Assembly (NCBI GenBank): GCA_013350335.1 | Contig: CM023540.1 | Span: forward strand, 48,219,222-48,283,221 | Length of the DNA: 64,000 nucleotides | Direction of reading: 5' to 3' | Origin: Chimonanthus salicifolius | Taxonomy: Eukaryota; Streptophyta; Magnoliopsida; Laurales; Calycanthaceae | Translations under genes and position numbers: made by a program | The notes under the pieces: model-generated | Database searches by the model: none | The model's input: the letters and a program-made list of their open reading frames with translations, nothing else | What the model was told of the DNA's origin: nothing | Shown: in pieces, positions 40,011 through 55,867 of the stretch | Layout of the letters: every line of letters begins with the position of its first letter | How positions within the stretch are numbered: position 1 is the stretch's first letter

Positions 40011-41167
40011 AACCAAACGCAGCCCTATTGTTAAAGGCATTTAATAGTACCAATCTCAACAGGTGCTAACAAATTCTATTGAACATGGAGATGATCATAG
40101 TATCATGCACCTCTATGTCAACGGGGACTTGCCAAATGAACTACTGGATGACTAAGTTGGTCTTGGACTACTTGTTTAGAATGTTTGTCCTGCGCAAGCA
40201 ATTGATTCTTGTTCCCCAGTGATACACTAGAGTTATCACTGAGTTCTGATATCCCGGGAATCAGCCTAGAAATTGCCATTTCAGAAACTCAGAGGGAGTT
40301 AACTGGGCCACTCCCCATGAGGTTACTTCTCATCGTTTGGGCCCAGTATGTGTGTGTAGGGAGGTGTGCACATATCCTGAAGGATTTAGTCGAGTAAAGT
40401 CCCTTATGGGTAAGATGCATGGACACTTTTGGTCATAAAAAAAATTGCAATTTCAGATATTAAAACAAGAGGACAGTAAAGGGAAGATCTGGCACTCTAC
40501 ACTTGAATTGCACTCTTAAAGCACTTGACACAGAGTGAGACATGAAGCGGAAATGGATCTTTGATGGGGAGAGGTTGGAAATTGCTGAGTGGAAAATCTG
40601 TGCAATTTACTGCATGTCTATGCATCAATTCCTCGTTTTTAGTAGAAAAACTCTTAGAACAGCAAACCTTGTTAGTCAATAGCTTCCATAGTCCCACAGT
40701 ATATCCAAGGAATGGGACACAGCTTTTAAACACGTTAAGTGGTTTGACTTGATGCTACTCGAGAGCATTTGATTGATGTTTTTAATGTATTATTAGTTAC
40801 TTGGACAGCAGGAAACTAGCATAAGATAGCTTCTCAGAAAGTGTGGTTACTTGGATGAGCTCAGCTCAGGATCATTTCAATAAAATACAAAATGAATCTT
40901 TGAACAAGTCATACCCAAGAGTCCTCTTAATCCAAATCACCTTAAGCATCAAGAAATCTGAGACTATTTAAAAGCATCAGGTCTCTCAAGTGTGCCAGTA
41001 AACAGAGAACATTTGAATCTAATCCACATTCAATAGCTCTTTCCTTTCCCATTCCAACGAACCCACTTCGTCCTTTGTTGTTCAATTGCACTGATACCTG
41101 TTGGAGATTGATTAAAGTAGTAGACCATTTTGTTTGTGTAGTAGAGTGAGTTGGAAACACAAGGAAG
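40011..41167. other. Spacer DNA, possible further copia decay
   Basis: A short stretch near 40105-40140 (LYVNGDLPNELLDD) may be continuing copia decay. The rest has no supported feature. Confidence 0.35.
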
Positions 41168-41350
41168 ATGGATAAAAATAAGAAAGTGAACTGGGCCAAA
41201 TCATTCTTTAAATCGCTGAAATGCTGCTTCTTCTCAGTGTCTGCAAGTGATAACAAGGGGAAAGGTCCACTAGCTCCGCCCCTCAGTGGGCCGGAGGCGG
41301 CCATGGTTTCGGGGCTAAGCATTTCTCCTCAGCACATAAAGTGCGATTAG
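41168..41350 (+). CDS. Small basic protein ORF, unrecognised (60 aa)
   Basis: A 60-codon ORF starting MDKNKKVNWAKSFFKSLKCC. The start context is strong for plants (A at -3, G at +4). The N-terminal half is basic and amphipathic with a CC pair; the C-terminal half is Gly/Pro-rich (KGPLAPPLSGPEAAMVSG). Composition is unlike the surrounding AT-rich DNA. I recognise no family. It may be a small gene, a final exon or chance. No intron signal or terminal repeat nearby decides this. Confidence 0.3.
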   Translation: MDKNKKVNWAKSFFKSLKCCFFSVSASDNKGKGPLAPPLSGPEAAMVSGLSISPQHIKCD

Positions 41351-42659
41351 GCTAGTTTTAATCCATTTAATGTTTTATTTGATTATTGATGTAGATTGAA
41401 TTATTGCAGTTTGATAACCCCCCACTTGTAGCTCAAAATTTTAATTTTGTTCTCTCTCTACCGCGGCCTATATATTTTGATCCTAACTTATTTTTGTCAT
41501 TTAATTTGAATTACATGATATTTGATAAGTACAGGTTTAGTGATCTTACAAAAATGAATATAACTTGTCAAAATGAACTTTTGAAGAAATCAGTCTGATT
41601 CAATATGTATATCTAAGTTGAGGTGGAGCTTGTGGAAGTTTTTGTCAACTATTTACTTTATTTGTTTAAATTTAATCTGGAATAAGGATGTAAAAATATA
41701 TTTTTTTTTTATATATTTGACACATCCAAACTATCTACTTAGTTGATAAGATTAATATCTTCAATAGAATGATATATATGTAATTTAAATCAAAATGTAA
41801 TCTCAAAAATTTGTCTCTACCCCATGTCCGCCGCACACGGTCACCGTTTGTCCATATTAATGAATTTGAATGAAAAGTAGATTCTGATTGAAAATTTTTC
41901 TTTAAAAAATGACTTGGTAAGAAATTGCTTTTTAATCTAATAGATTTACCGTGTTTTTCTATCTTTAATTTCTAAATTTGTATTCAGCTTAATTAATTTA
42001 ATAAAAGTAATTTTAAGTGAAAATCTACCTGGGCCATATGTTTAGATAGTATGTGATAATATTACAGATGCCAATGTTAGATTAAAAACTAAAAGTTTAT
42101 ATAAGACAGGAAATCAAAAAGAGGAAAGCCATCAGTCATTCATTTATTTTTCACCTTTTTAATAGATTTATCGTTTTTTAAAATTAGATAATATAATTTA
42201 TATAGTGATTAACCTCTAAACGAGACACATAAAAATTCTGACTCAAACATCGATTGATAATTGGATCAAAGACTGTAAAAATCAGAATACTTTTTAAAAA
42301 TATTATAAAAATATTGAAATTCTTTTTAAAAAATAAACAGATGGGAGGTTTTTAGAAAATATCTTGTTTAATATCCTGATTATTAAATTAGTATGAACTG
42401 ACGATGAATCGAGTGTTGATTGTTGTTCATGATTTTTACTAAACTTGTATCAGGTCCTTTAACTCTAATTATATTAAATAAAATATCTTTAACATATTAA
42501 TTATAAAAAAATCCATTTAAATATGTTTAATTATTTAATTTAACAAGTGAAATAGATAGTTGACACAAAAATCAAAGTCAGCTATTTATTTTATTCAATT
42601 TAAAGTATTTAATTTTCCATATTTAATATTTTTTTTAAAATAATATTGTAATTATATTT
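41351..42659. other. AT-rich spacer DNA
   Basis: Long A/T runs with no recognisable frame. Nothing could be supported. Confidence 0.5.
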
Positions 42660-42689
42660 AATATGGTGATTGGATCCACTTCTTTTTCT

Positions 42690-42975
42690 CGTACTCACTT
42701 CGGTTCCAGACGTGCCTGAGGCCTTAACCGTTACTTCCTCTAGGTCGTCTCTCCTTCGAGCACCTTTTCTTCGCCGTCTCTCCTTCTACCGCCTTTCTCT
42801 TTCGACAGCCTCTGTTTCATATTTAATCAAAGGGGCCAAAGAAACGATCTACGCAATCTCAAGAAAACAAAAACCCAGAACAGAAAAGAGAGAAAGCGTT
42901 GCCTGTGAATGGTATTAGAGAAAATCATTCACTCCACTGCTGAATGTTAAATGTAGAAAAAGAAGAAGAGCAAAG
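42690..42975 (+). other. Possible non-coding 5' exon of the CAF1-like pseudogene
   Basis: A CT-rich then purine-rich segment, typical of a plant 5' leader, ends in AGCAAAG followed by GTGAGTG, a near-consensus 5' splice site at 42976. It lies about 1.7 kb upstream of, and in the same orientation as, the CAF1-like sequence. The link is inferred. Confidence 0.35.
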
Positions 42976-44660
42976 GTGAGTGTTTGCATTTTCTTTTTTC
43001 TTTTTGTAATTGCTTTCATGGCCTTATGGAAGAAATTCAGTGTCTCTATTTAATCTGGGAAAAATGTCTATTTGAGTGATGTATGGAACTGCAGATTCCA
43101 ATTTTCTTTTCTGATACTTGAGCACTTGAAATTTTGTGTTTTTTCAGACAAAAATTGTTGATTATTCTTCCATATTTAGAACCCTTCAATATATATACAG
43201 TCAGTGTATTGCTTGATAATATACAATAACAAAAACAGTCCATCTTTCTCCGTGGTTTTTTTCTTTTAGGGGTTTTTTTTCTCTTAGGGGTTTTCCATGT
43301 AAATCTCTTGATGTTTATGATTTATGGTGTGAGATGAAATATGTTTCTACAAAAATATTTATCAATTTTGATTCATATTGCGAAATTGGTTTGGTATTGA
43401 TACATATGGATGAGGTTCTTACAGATGCTTTTTGGGTGGCTGTGTTTTCATTGATAACTTTTATTAAAAGCTAACCTAACAGAGAAAAAAGGAAAATTTA
43501 TAAGCACTCTTTTATGAATTTCAATAGCCATAGATATAAGAACATCCAATTAAGCTGATTTAAAAAATGATGTTATTTAGGCGCAGCCCATAGTAACATG
43601 ACACGTCATTTTGATTTGGATTCAGTTTTGCCAATTTTTTTTTTAATTGTTAAACAATATTACTTCATGCTACATATATAGCCCAGCCCCTTTATGTGTA
43701 TAAGCATGTGATCAGATTTATTCGGTCTTTTTCTTTTTACTATATTTCCATCCTTTATATTCTCTCTTTTCTTTTATTTTGTAAGATAAGAGACTACACC
43801 CATTTCTTATATCTCCAATTTTAAGTAATACAGTTCACTAAAACCATAATAGAAGGGGCATATTCTATATAAGAAGTATTAAAATGTAATTTTAAAATTT
43901 ATGAAATAAATGACTTCATTTGATGATTTTATAGAAGAAGTAATAAAATATCATTTAAAAAACTAAATTTCCTCCCATATTTCAGTTTACTAGGAAATGA
44001 TCATCTCCAATTTGCTATCTGTTACTAGTTTTTTTTTTGACATTTGACATGCTACTGAATATTGAATTGTAAAAATCTAAGAAACTCATACGTTGTTGTT
44101 TTGTTCAACATTTTCATTTTGTCATACATTACTTACCAATCAATTACTAGATTTAGTTGCTAATTTAAAGATAGTTTGAATTCATGTAATTCTTGAGTTA
44201 GGAGTGTAAAGAGATGTTAGGCTTTCTCCTCTATATCACGTCTGTGATACATTCAATCTTACATTTATTATTACTTCAAACAGTGTTTACATATGATAAT
44301 AATTACCTGGAATTGTATTACAATGGCTTACTTACAGCACCATATTTCGAATCTCACTGTGTTTCTATGTTTTTGTTTGTAATTTTTTGCTGCATCTTGG
44401 TTTCTTTATTTTCATCATGGACTATGATACTGTTTGCTGTACAATTTACAATTACAAAAATTCTAATTCCTAAGAACTACTAACTAGGATTGACATTACT
44501 GCTTCATATTCACAAGTTACTTGTATTTTTCTTTTCTTGCTTGCTTATAAATATATCTCCATTCTCTGCTCCTGTACTCACACTAAAAGCATTGATTTAC
44601 AAGGGTGTTTTTCATTCGTCGCTGGTAAATTCCAAGAAGAAGAAGGAGATTAAGGTGAAC
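42976..44660. other. Intron-like AT-rich stretch
   Basis: T-rich sequence between the possible leader exon and the CAF1-like coding region. The hydrophobic frame at 44214-44483 is AT-driven and is not called. Confidence 0.35.
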
Positions 44661-45489
44661 ATGATGAAAAATAATTCATAAGGGATTCATAATGTGTGGA
44701 AAGATAATTTTTCAGAGGAGTTTAGGCTGATTTTCAAGATCATTCAGAAGCACAACTATGTTGCCGTCGATAAAGAGTTCCCAGGGTTTCTAATAAACAC
44801 ACTCTGGTATGCTCCACAAGATATTCATTACCGTAATCTTGCGTAAAATGTCAATAACACAAAGTTTATTTAAGTGGAGTTGACATTCTTTTATGAACGT
44901 GACAATACTCCCTACCCCGGTTGTGCATGGCAGTTTCACCTTAGTGACTTTAACCCTACACACTATCTACATTCGCTAAAGTCTATCAAGTTACTATGCT
45001 GTCATGGTATCGACTTGAATAAAAATATTAGTGATGCTCCTAAAGAATTTGGTGGCATGTGTGCAATTTCGATAGGTGACATTTCATGGGCTCTATGATT
45101 TGGCCTACATTGCGAAGGTCTTATCAGATTCAACTCTCCCCAGTTCAATTGAGGACTTTCTATCTATGATTGGAACTCAACTGCAGCATGTCTTTGATGT
45201 AAAGCACATTGCTAAGTCTTATGATGGCATGATGGGTGGGGAGCTCGGGTTTGAGCGCTTGGCAGCGATTTTGAAGGTAGAGCGACATGGAGAGTACCAT
45301 CAAGCAGGTTCTGACAGCTTATTAGCTGCAGCTGTCTTTGCAGAGATGAAAAGAAGATTCAAATTTGATGAGAATGTGGTTGATGGATGCCTGTATAACA
45401 TCGATTCCAAGATAAGGAGGGTTGCAAGCAACATGTTACAGCATCCTGGTTTCAGTAGTGGATATTGTCATATGCCATGCCCCCTTTGA
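44661..45489 (+). pseudogene. CCR4-NOT CAF1-like deadenylase pseudogene
   Basis: Resembles plant CAF1 (CNOT7/8-type) 3'-5' poly(A) ribonucleases of the DEDD class. Visible blocks are VWKDNFSEEF, VAVDKEFPG (first D and E kept), AWQFHLSDFN, ISWALYDLAYI, DVKHIAKSYDG and ERHGEYHQAGSDSLL (the catalytic H and D region). In-frame stops occur at 44679-44681, 44845-44847 and 44871-44873, and a frame change near 45080 is needed to continue to 45489. The first exonuclease motif and the middle are thus uncoupled, so no active enzyme is expected. Confidence 0.88.
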
Positions 45490-47087
45490 CGCATCTCAAC
45501 TCCAACATAATGAGGCCACCAAATCACTTGCTCTCAGAAGAATGCTTTGGATTTTTCTATAAGCATCCTTGTTCGGGTTTTCCACTCTTTGTTGCAATTC
45601 AAGGTCACCACTAGTGACATGTATTTTTCTTGATGTATGACTCGCTTGTTTTTCAATCAGTAAATCAAAGGCTTTTGTTGGTTGGTACATTGTAATGAAA
45701 CTGAGATTAGCCACTTTCTGGAGCTGTCAAACCTGCATATTTATCTACATGAACAAAGCCTACTGAATGTCACATGGTCGCACGGCAAAGACTGTATCAC
45801 ACTCAGGGGCAACAGCTTTCTTTCCAAACAGATAAAAGATGCTAATGAATAGCATTAGTGGTGTTTGGGTTAAAGAGTGCTATGGGAGGGATGTAGATTG
45901 CAGCTATTAGATCCAATCTGGATCAGGAACTGTAAAACAGATAAACTGGTGATGATAGAATGAAACATTCATCTTGATTTTCATAGATATGGTCCCTCTT
46001 TCTTGCCATCATTTCATTATCTCTATTTTTGTAATAGATGTTTAGACTAAATGGCACATTTTGGTTGGCTAATTTTCCAGTCCAAAAGTTAGTATCAAAT
46101 GTAAATAAATTTATGTACGACACTTCAAGGAAAATGTATGTAAATGTGCATGTGAATCAGTCTGAATTATGATTAAAAACCGAGAAGATTGGTAACTTGA
46201 CTAGATTTAGCACTTCCTAGCAATTTTACATTAGACTTAGCTCAACATGAACTTGGTCCTGCTTGAGTTGAAGGTGAGTCTTTTTGACCATTTTGCATTT
46301 CCCACATATATCTCGATCCATGTGTGAGGTCGATGCTAATGACTCAAGAATCCATGCTGATAAAGCAATCCTTTGCCAGCTGATCCTCACAAGTGGATGA
46401 AAAATATTTTTGACCTGGTTCACAGAAATTGGTGTTGATCTTTCAGTCACATCCTTTAGATGTCTTGAGAGCTATCAGCTATTTTTTTTTTAAATTCAGC
46501 CTGTACTTCAATTTAAGGGTTGAGTTAGAAAGTTGACACCAATCTGTTGTGAGCCATCTTACAATGAAATGGAATGTGTTGGATGCACTTTGATTTAGGC
46601 CAGGTTTTAGTTCATTTAGCCCATTTTATTCCAATTTTTTCTTATTCTTGAAACCTAACATAGGATTAGAATCCATTCTCAGTTAAAAATTAAACTGAAT
46701 TGAGTAACTTAATAAGTCTTTTCATGTTTCATAAAACACTCGACAAAATTCAACTGAGTCATCTGACGCTGACTCATTCCAAGTTTTAAAGCTTATGAGC
46801 TAAGAACTTGATCCATAGAAAGATGGTTAGATGGGTTGCCTCTCATCACGGTGTTGCCAAACATTTCAATGGCAAATGTTTTGAATGGTTGTCTTGAACA
46901 GATAGTTGATTTTTATTTCTCCTCTTGTATACTATTCCCTCTGTTACATTTTTAGTTCTCCCATTATAAAAATTTGATTTTTTTAAGAAAGTGCTATCAA
47001 AAGACTTGTGAACTTCTCTCTAATAGTAGATAGAGAGAGAACTCAAAATGGCATATGAGACAACTATTTTGAAACAATCATAAAATA
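45490..47087. other. Spacer DNA to inner edge of right arm
   Basis: The first 200 bp may be the 3' tail of the CAF1-like relic. The rest is AT-rich with no supported gene. Confidence 0.45.
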
Positions 47088-47460
47088 CATAATTATTCCT
47101 ATAACAATTTAACAATGATTCTTCCGTACACTTGCTAATTAAACGAATTAATTTTAGATATTACATAAACAAAATTTTTATTCATCTAATGTAACTTGAA
47201 TTGATTCAGTGTTGAAACATTTACTTTTTTCCTAAAAGATAATTATAGATTTCACTATCCATATTTTTCCAAAAACTAGAGTTTTGTCCTTTTTTTAAAG
47301 GCTAAAACAATAAAATAGCATGTGCTTTTGCGAAATAGGATTGAATGATCAACCAGGATTTTAGTTGTAATTTTTTTTAGAGTATTTAATTCATTAACAT
47401 TTCAACCCTAAACATGTTCCAATGGGAATGACAATTCCTGACTCTCAAAGTTAAGCCCAC

Positions 47461-48281
47461 TTGCACACTCTGACAATGCCTTGACTCTCAAGTTAAGGGC
47501 AAGTGGTGTGGGATGGCTATATATGGCTGGCTATGTCACTAAATGTAGCCAGCCATATAATTAAAAAGTATTTTTTTTATGACATGGCTAGCTATAATTT
47601 TTAGCCAGCTTCGTCACACGGTATAGTGTTAATTAGAATGGCTACATTTTAATATTTTATTATTATTTTTTTATGTACATTTTTTTAACAAATTTAAAAG
47701 AACATAAATATAAAGACAATACATATTTTTTCACAAGTAATTAAATAAATTAACAAAACATATATATTTTGTTTGCGATAAATAAAATATTATTTTTAAT
47801 ATTTTTGTTTCTCAATAGCTATAATTTTAATTTTTTGTACAGAATAATTTTAATTTTTTGTACAGAATAATTTTAATTTTTTGTTTCTCATATATTTTGT
47901 TTACAAATGTAAAGGAAAAAAAATAAAAAGGTAAAGAGTTATTTTTTATTTTTTGTATAAAAAATAAAATAATAAAGTAAAGAAAAAAATAATTATTTGC
48001 CCTAATATACAAATTATACCCAAAAACAAAACAAAAAATTCAAAATAATCAAATAAATAAATAAAAAGAGAAAATCAAAAAAATCAAAAACTATATACAA
48101 GTTATATATATATATAAAATATAATATAAAAAAGAGGAGAGAGAGAGAATGGCTGGCTACATATCTGCTACCTGTAGCCAGCCATTTAACTACAAGTGGT
48201 GTGGGCCCCACTTTTAGCTACTGCCATACAGCCCATGCACGGTGGCCATAGCTGGCCATATGGCCACTACACCGCTTGCTC
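47461..48281. mobile_element. MULE-like MITE (right arm only)
   Basis: 821 bp inserted relative to the left arm and bracketed by the 9-bp direct repeat TAAGCCCAC (47452-47460 and 48282-48290). A 9-bp duplication is typical of Mutator-like elements. GGGCAAGTGGTGTGG (47497-47511) is inverted against CTACACCGCTTGCTC at the right end. TGGCTGGCTA / TAGCCAGCCA palindromes occur on both sides. The first 36 bp outside the inner inverted repeat repeat the flank (GACTCTCAAGTTAAG), so the left border may be compound. It has no coding capacity. Confidence 0.65.
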
Positions 48282-48290
48282 TAAGCCCAC

Positions 48291-49202
48291 CTGTTGATTT
48301 TGTGTCATGTAACATCTGAAAACTTCATATTTTCTTTGGGGTCAATTTGGTGTTTTTTTGTGGGGCCAATTATTATTTAATAATTTAATGTTTCATTTCG
48401 GGTCAATTACCTCATTCTATAATTTAATTCACGTGGACCATTCCTCATTTAACTTTCCTTACATAGCGTCAATAAAAGTTAAGAAAAAAACCATTGATTG
48501 TTGAAGGTATCGTTGTGTCAATTTTCATTGAGAATGATATTATGTTGATATTTTAAATAAAAAATGGTTAAAATTCTAAATGAATTTTATATGTTAATAA
48601 TTTTCAAAATTCAAATCTCACTGTTTTCCACATCTAAATTCAAAAAAAAATTCAAATAATTTTCAATCTTTCACACAACTGAAGATCTTAATTCCTTTTA
48701 ATTTAAACGGTGGATTGGATGAGACCTTGGCTACGTTTGAATAAGTGGCAAATTTTGTAGGAGTTATCTTGACCAGGAATTAGCTTGAGTATTATGAATA
48801 CTCCTTACTTAAAAGGAATTTAAAAAAATGAGAGAAAATAAGTAAAAAATTATATCTTAATAAATAAACAAGGGTAACGAAGCTACCCGCATCCAAAAGC
48901 AGCCCTTATCTCCTAGAATCATATTCCATTCTATATGAATCTAGGGGTAGTAATCTTGAACTTCAATTGGAAACTGTTGGAGATAAGGAATTGTTCAATT
49001 TGAAATTCTACAATTAGAACAGATCGGTGAAAATATGGATTGAAAAGACAAAATCTTTATTTGTAAAATGTAACAAAGAAACTACAAATCATTAATGATT
49101 GCATGGTCGATTACCATTTCACAATTTTCCACTTCCTAAAAATTTATTTGGTAGCAAGGAATTTGATAACTAGTCATGGAAATGATGAAAAAAAAAAATG
49201 CC
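48291..49202. other. 3' flank of the HCT pseudogene
   Basis: Mirrors 22707-23640. No features beyond homology to the left arm. Confidence 0.6.
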
Positions 49203-49205
49203 CTA

Positions 49206-50098
<893 letters not shown>

Positions 50099-50263
50099 TT
50101 AGAGATGAGAAGGTAATGGATTAAAATAAATGCACATTTACCTGATGCTAGGGTTATATCTCGAGCAGGTTAGCCTAGATTTTGACTCTATCCAGCTTAG
50201 GCCTAGGTTAACCCAATTTAGTCAAGCCCAAAACTGGCTTCTATTAGGTTTGTGGTACCCAAG

Positions 50264-50559
50264 CAGGGGTCGAAAATTCGGCTCATCAATTTTTTCTCTT
50301 TCCTCAATTTTTTTTAAATCTCGATGGATTTTTAAAAAAGAAAATCATTTAAAAAAAATAAAACAGGCTTTTTTTATAAAAAAATTAAAAAATATAAATA
50401 TTGGCCGATATTTGTTATTTAAAAAAAAAAATTGGCTGATATTCGGCCGAGATCTCGGATATTTTTTTTTATATCTGGCCAATACGCAGTATCTTTGTCA
50501 TAGAAATCCCGAGATATTTTGGCTGATACGCACAATATCTGCCGAGATTTCAACCCCTG
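50264..50559. mobile_element. hAT-type MITE with CGATAT-rich interior (right arm only)
   Basis: 296 bp with inverted ends CAGGGGTCGAAA / TTTCAACCCCTG and flanks TACCCAAG (50256-50263) and TAACCCAAG (50560-50568), an 8-bp TSD with one extra base. The left arm has a single TACCCAAG (rc) at this point. The interior is packed with GATAT, GGCCGATA and CCGAGAT words and shows what the older CGATAT islands in this window once were. Confidence 0.85.
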
Positions 50560-50608
50560 TAACCCAAGTCGATTTCATACTCAAAATATATATGTGGACT
50601 TATTTGAG

Positions 50609-52516
50609 TGATAAGTACTGAAAAATGATAATTTTACCCTTTAATATTGGATTAGTTAGTTTTTAAATTTTGTTTATTTTATATTATTATTTAGAATTAT
50701 TAATGTTAGTATCTCAATTTTATTTAATTTGGTTTTATTAGTGTATTTTTGTAGTTTTAAGTGTCAAAAATCTAATATGTTTTATCTCCAAAATTACATT
50801 GTTAACATGTATTTATTTAATTAAATATGTCAGGTTAGAGATATTGAGTGTCAAAATAAATGGACAATATGAGAGGGTTGGTATTCAGTCAGATGTCAAC
50901 ATGAAGTATTGAGAGGTGTAGTAAAGAAATGATTGACATAGCTGCCATTCTTACAATAGAAAAGCATGAAGAAGAAAGAGCAGCAACCCACTTAAACAGA
51001 GCAGTAACCCAGCTGTATGAAGAAGTCTAAGACTTTGATTTATGATGCAAGAAGGGGACTGTCCCAAGATGAGAGGAAGAAAATTTCAAAAAGAAATTAA
51101 AAGACAGCAGGTGTTTTCGTCAGTGAGCAAAGAAGAAAGAGATGCAGCAGTTCGGCTGGTCCATTTGCTGTAAGAAGGACATCCAAACAAGCAGCAAGCA
51201 TAGCAAGAAACATGAAAGAAGAAATACAGCAAGCATAGCAGCACATAGACAGAATTTACCAAAGAACCCATCCAATGAATGAAAGATTAGAAGAACAGAG
51301 TTTTGGGTTTAAAGGAATAAAATAAGGCTGCAATACTTTGGTCAGATTTTTACAGCAAATTCCAATACTGCTGCCAACGTATGAACCTGGACAATAAAGA
51401 AAAGAAAGCCAGAGAAGATGAGGGACGGTGACTGTTCCAGCCATGAAGAATCGGTGTTTCTATATTCTGGCAAATCTGAAAATAGAAGAGCAGATAAAGG
51501 AAATAAAGGAAAGAGAGAGATTAGAAAAAAAGAAAAAAAATAGAAGTTGCCGTGTGATACGGCACGTTGAATAGAAAATAGAAAAAATAGGGGAGTCGGC
51601 CATATCGTAGAATCAGCTGGAATTGGAAATGGGAGCCTTGCCTTGCTAATGCTACCTCTTAAATCCTCTATAAATTGGAGCTTTCTCTCACAAGAAAACT
51701 TGAACCGGACAGAGACAGCCAAGGGGCGTGAACAGCACAAGTGGCTAAGGCTCGGGATTTTATTTTTCTATCTCTTTTATTTTAATTTTATGATATCCGG
51801 CTAATTTCTTATACTAAAGTTAAGGATAAAACTCTATTTATAAACTAATTTTCTTTTATTTATTTATTTAATTCCAATTATATGTGTTTGATTATTTATG
51901 ATTTTGGCTTCATCAAATTAATAGATATTAATTATCTTTACCATCAATGTCATGTATTTTTTGTTATTAATATTAATATCTAATTAATTAATGCTTGGTT
52001 TTTAATTGAATAAAAGTAAATCCTTTGATTCATTGTTTTCTTTTATTTTAATTTAAATACATTGGATGCTTAGATTAATACTTTGATCCATTATCTTTTG
52101 AATTAAAATTGGATATATTAAATGCTTAGGAATTATATCTTTAAAAGAAAATGGCAATCTAAATTTTGAACACCATATTAATGCACTTAAATATTTAAAT
52201 CTCTTAAAATTGGAAATTGATAAATAAATAATTGGAATATTATGGATTTAATGGTGGTGGAATCTGATACCTTAGTAATTTCTCTCATTTGATTTAATCT
52301 CAATTTTTAGTTATTTTAATTAATTTTGCAATTTCAATTAAATCATTCTCCTGAAAAATTGTTAACTAGGTTAAAGTTAAAATATTAGACTTTTTAATTT
52401 GTTTTTCCGTTTATTCTAAATCAAGTCCCTTTGAGTTCGACTTCGCACTTGCATATCTCTATACTCCAATTTGATTCGTGCACTTGCGAATAATTATAAA
52501 TTTAAAATTGAGCTAT
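50609..52516 (-). mobile_element. 1.9-kb LTR-like insertion in the HCT pseudogene intron
   Basis: Absent from the left arm intron. It starts TGATAAGTACTG, has a TATA box on the plus strand (CTATAAATTGG, near 51668), and near its end a CCCTTTGAGTTCGACTTCGC block that recalls the 3' region of large Tat/Athila-type gypsy LTRs. It has no long coding frame. It is flanked by a 40-bp direct repeat (50569-50608 and 52517-52556), single in the left arm and much longer than a normal LTR-element TSD. Strand is uncertain; the TATA suggests plus. Confidence 0.55.
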
Positions 52517-53045
52517 TCGATTTCAAACTCAAAATATATATGTGGACTTATTTGAGCTTAAGTTTTTTTGGGTGTAAAATGGAAGTTTTTTGTATTATTC
52601 TCTATTACATAAGTTGTATGTTTATGCACAATATTAATTGAAGAAAATTAGATGATATAAATTGTTGTTCAAATATGAGGTTTTGTGCCAAATTTAGACT
52701 TTCTTATACTAGACCCATGTCACCAGAAATCTAATTAGGCCCAATAGTTAAGGCCTGAAAATGAGATGAACATTATTTGTAATAGAAAGTGAAAAATAAG
52801 AGGACATCCATTTCACGTGGGCCATTGTGTTACTAAAAGTGAGGGCAATGGCTATGATTTTGGAACTTGAGTGGTTTGCATATGCAAAATTAACGTGTAA
52901 GAAAAAAAAATAGAGTTCTTAAGTGATGTTTTTCTATTGTATTTTTATATTTGGGTTGGGTTAGGTTTTGGTCTAGGACTTCTATGTGCAACCCGACTTG
53001 GTCTTATTTTGGGTGGGTTCAAGTTGGGCCGATTTAAAAAAATTC

Positions 53046-53046
<1 letters not shown>

Positions 53047-53080
<34 letters not shown>
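53047..53080. repeat. (TA)n microsatellite
   Basis: About 34 bp of alternating T and A in the pseudogene intron, orthologous to the run at about 20994-21018 in the left arm. Confidence 0.85.
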
Positions 53081-53085
<5 letters not shown>

Positions 53086-53204
53086 CTCGGATTTTTTCAA
53101 GTGAGATTTGTATGTTGACTAAAAAATGCCACCTCTACGTACATGCTATTAGCTTATTAAGCCACCAAGCAAGTTTATTAGAAATCTAGGATCAAGGAAA
53201 AAAA

Positions 53205-53345
53205 TATATACGTATTGGCCAATATTTATCAATATCGGGCGATATCCGGTATATATTGTCCGATATATTTCGTCGATATCAGTGGTTTTGATTAAAAAAA
53301 ATAAGAGAGATTTCTCGGCCGATATATCGGCGAAGACCAAGATTA
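53205..53345. repeat. CGATAT island in pseudogene intron
   Basis: Partner of 20868-20993. Many ATATCG, CCGATA and TATCGGCC words. Shared by both arms. Confidence 0.6.
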
Positions 53346-53359
53346 GGGATTATTACCTA

Positions 53360-55672
<2,313 letters not shown>

Positions 55673-55867
55673 TGTTAGAAAAGAGAAAATTGTATTGAAT
55701 ACCTAAACTATTACATGTATATATAGCCTCTACCCGACCCTAGGGCTACCATAATTAGACTCAAACACTTAACTAATTATAAATCAAATACACCTCTTAA
55801 TTAGAGGTAAACCCAAACTAGAATCCTAATTACATTATAATTAGGATATTCTAAATATATTTCAACA
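55673..55867 (-). repeat. 3' LTR of the LARD-like element
   Basis: 195 bp. On the minus strand it runs TGTTGAAATATATTTAG to TTTCTAACA, with a TATA box (GGCTATATATA) near 55725. Confidence 0.92.

Noticed and set aside
44214..44483. 89-codon hydrophobic ORF
   Set aside because: AT-rich random composition inside a presumed intron, with no family resemblance.
50264..50559. Fragment of the HCT gene or an alternative exon
   Set aside because: It has TIRs and a near-perfect 8-bp TSD and is missing from the left arm intron, so it is a MITE.
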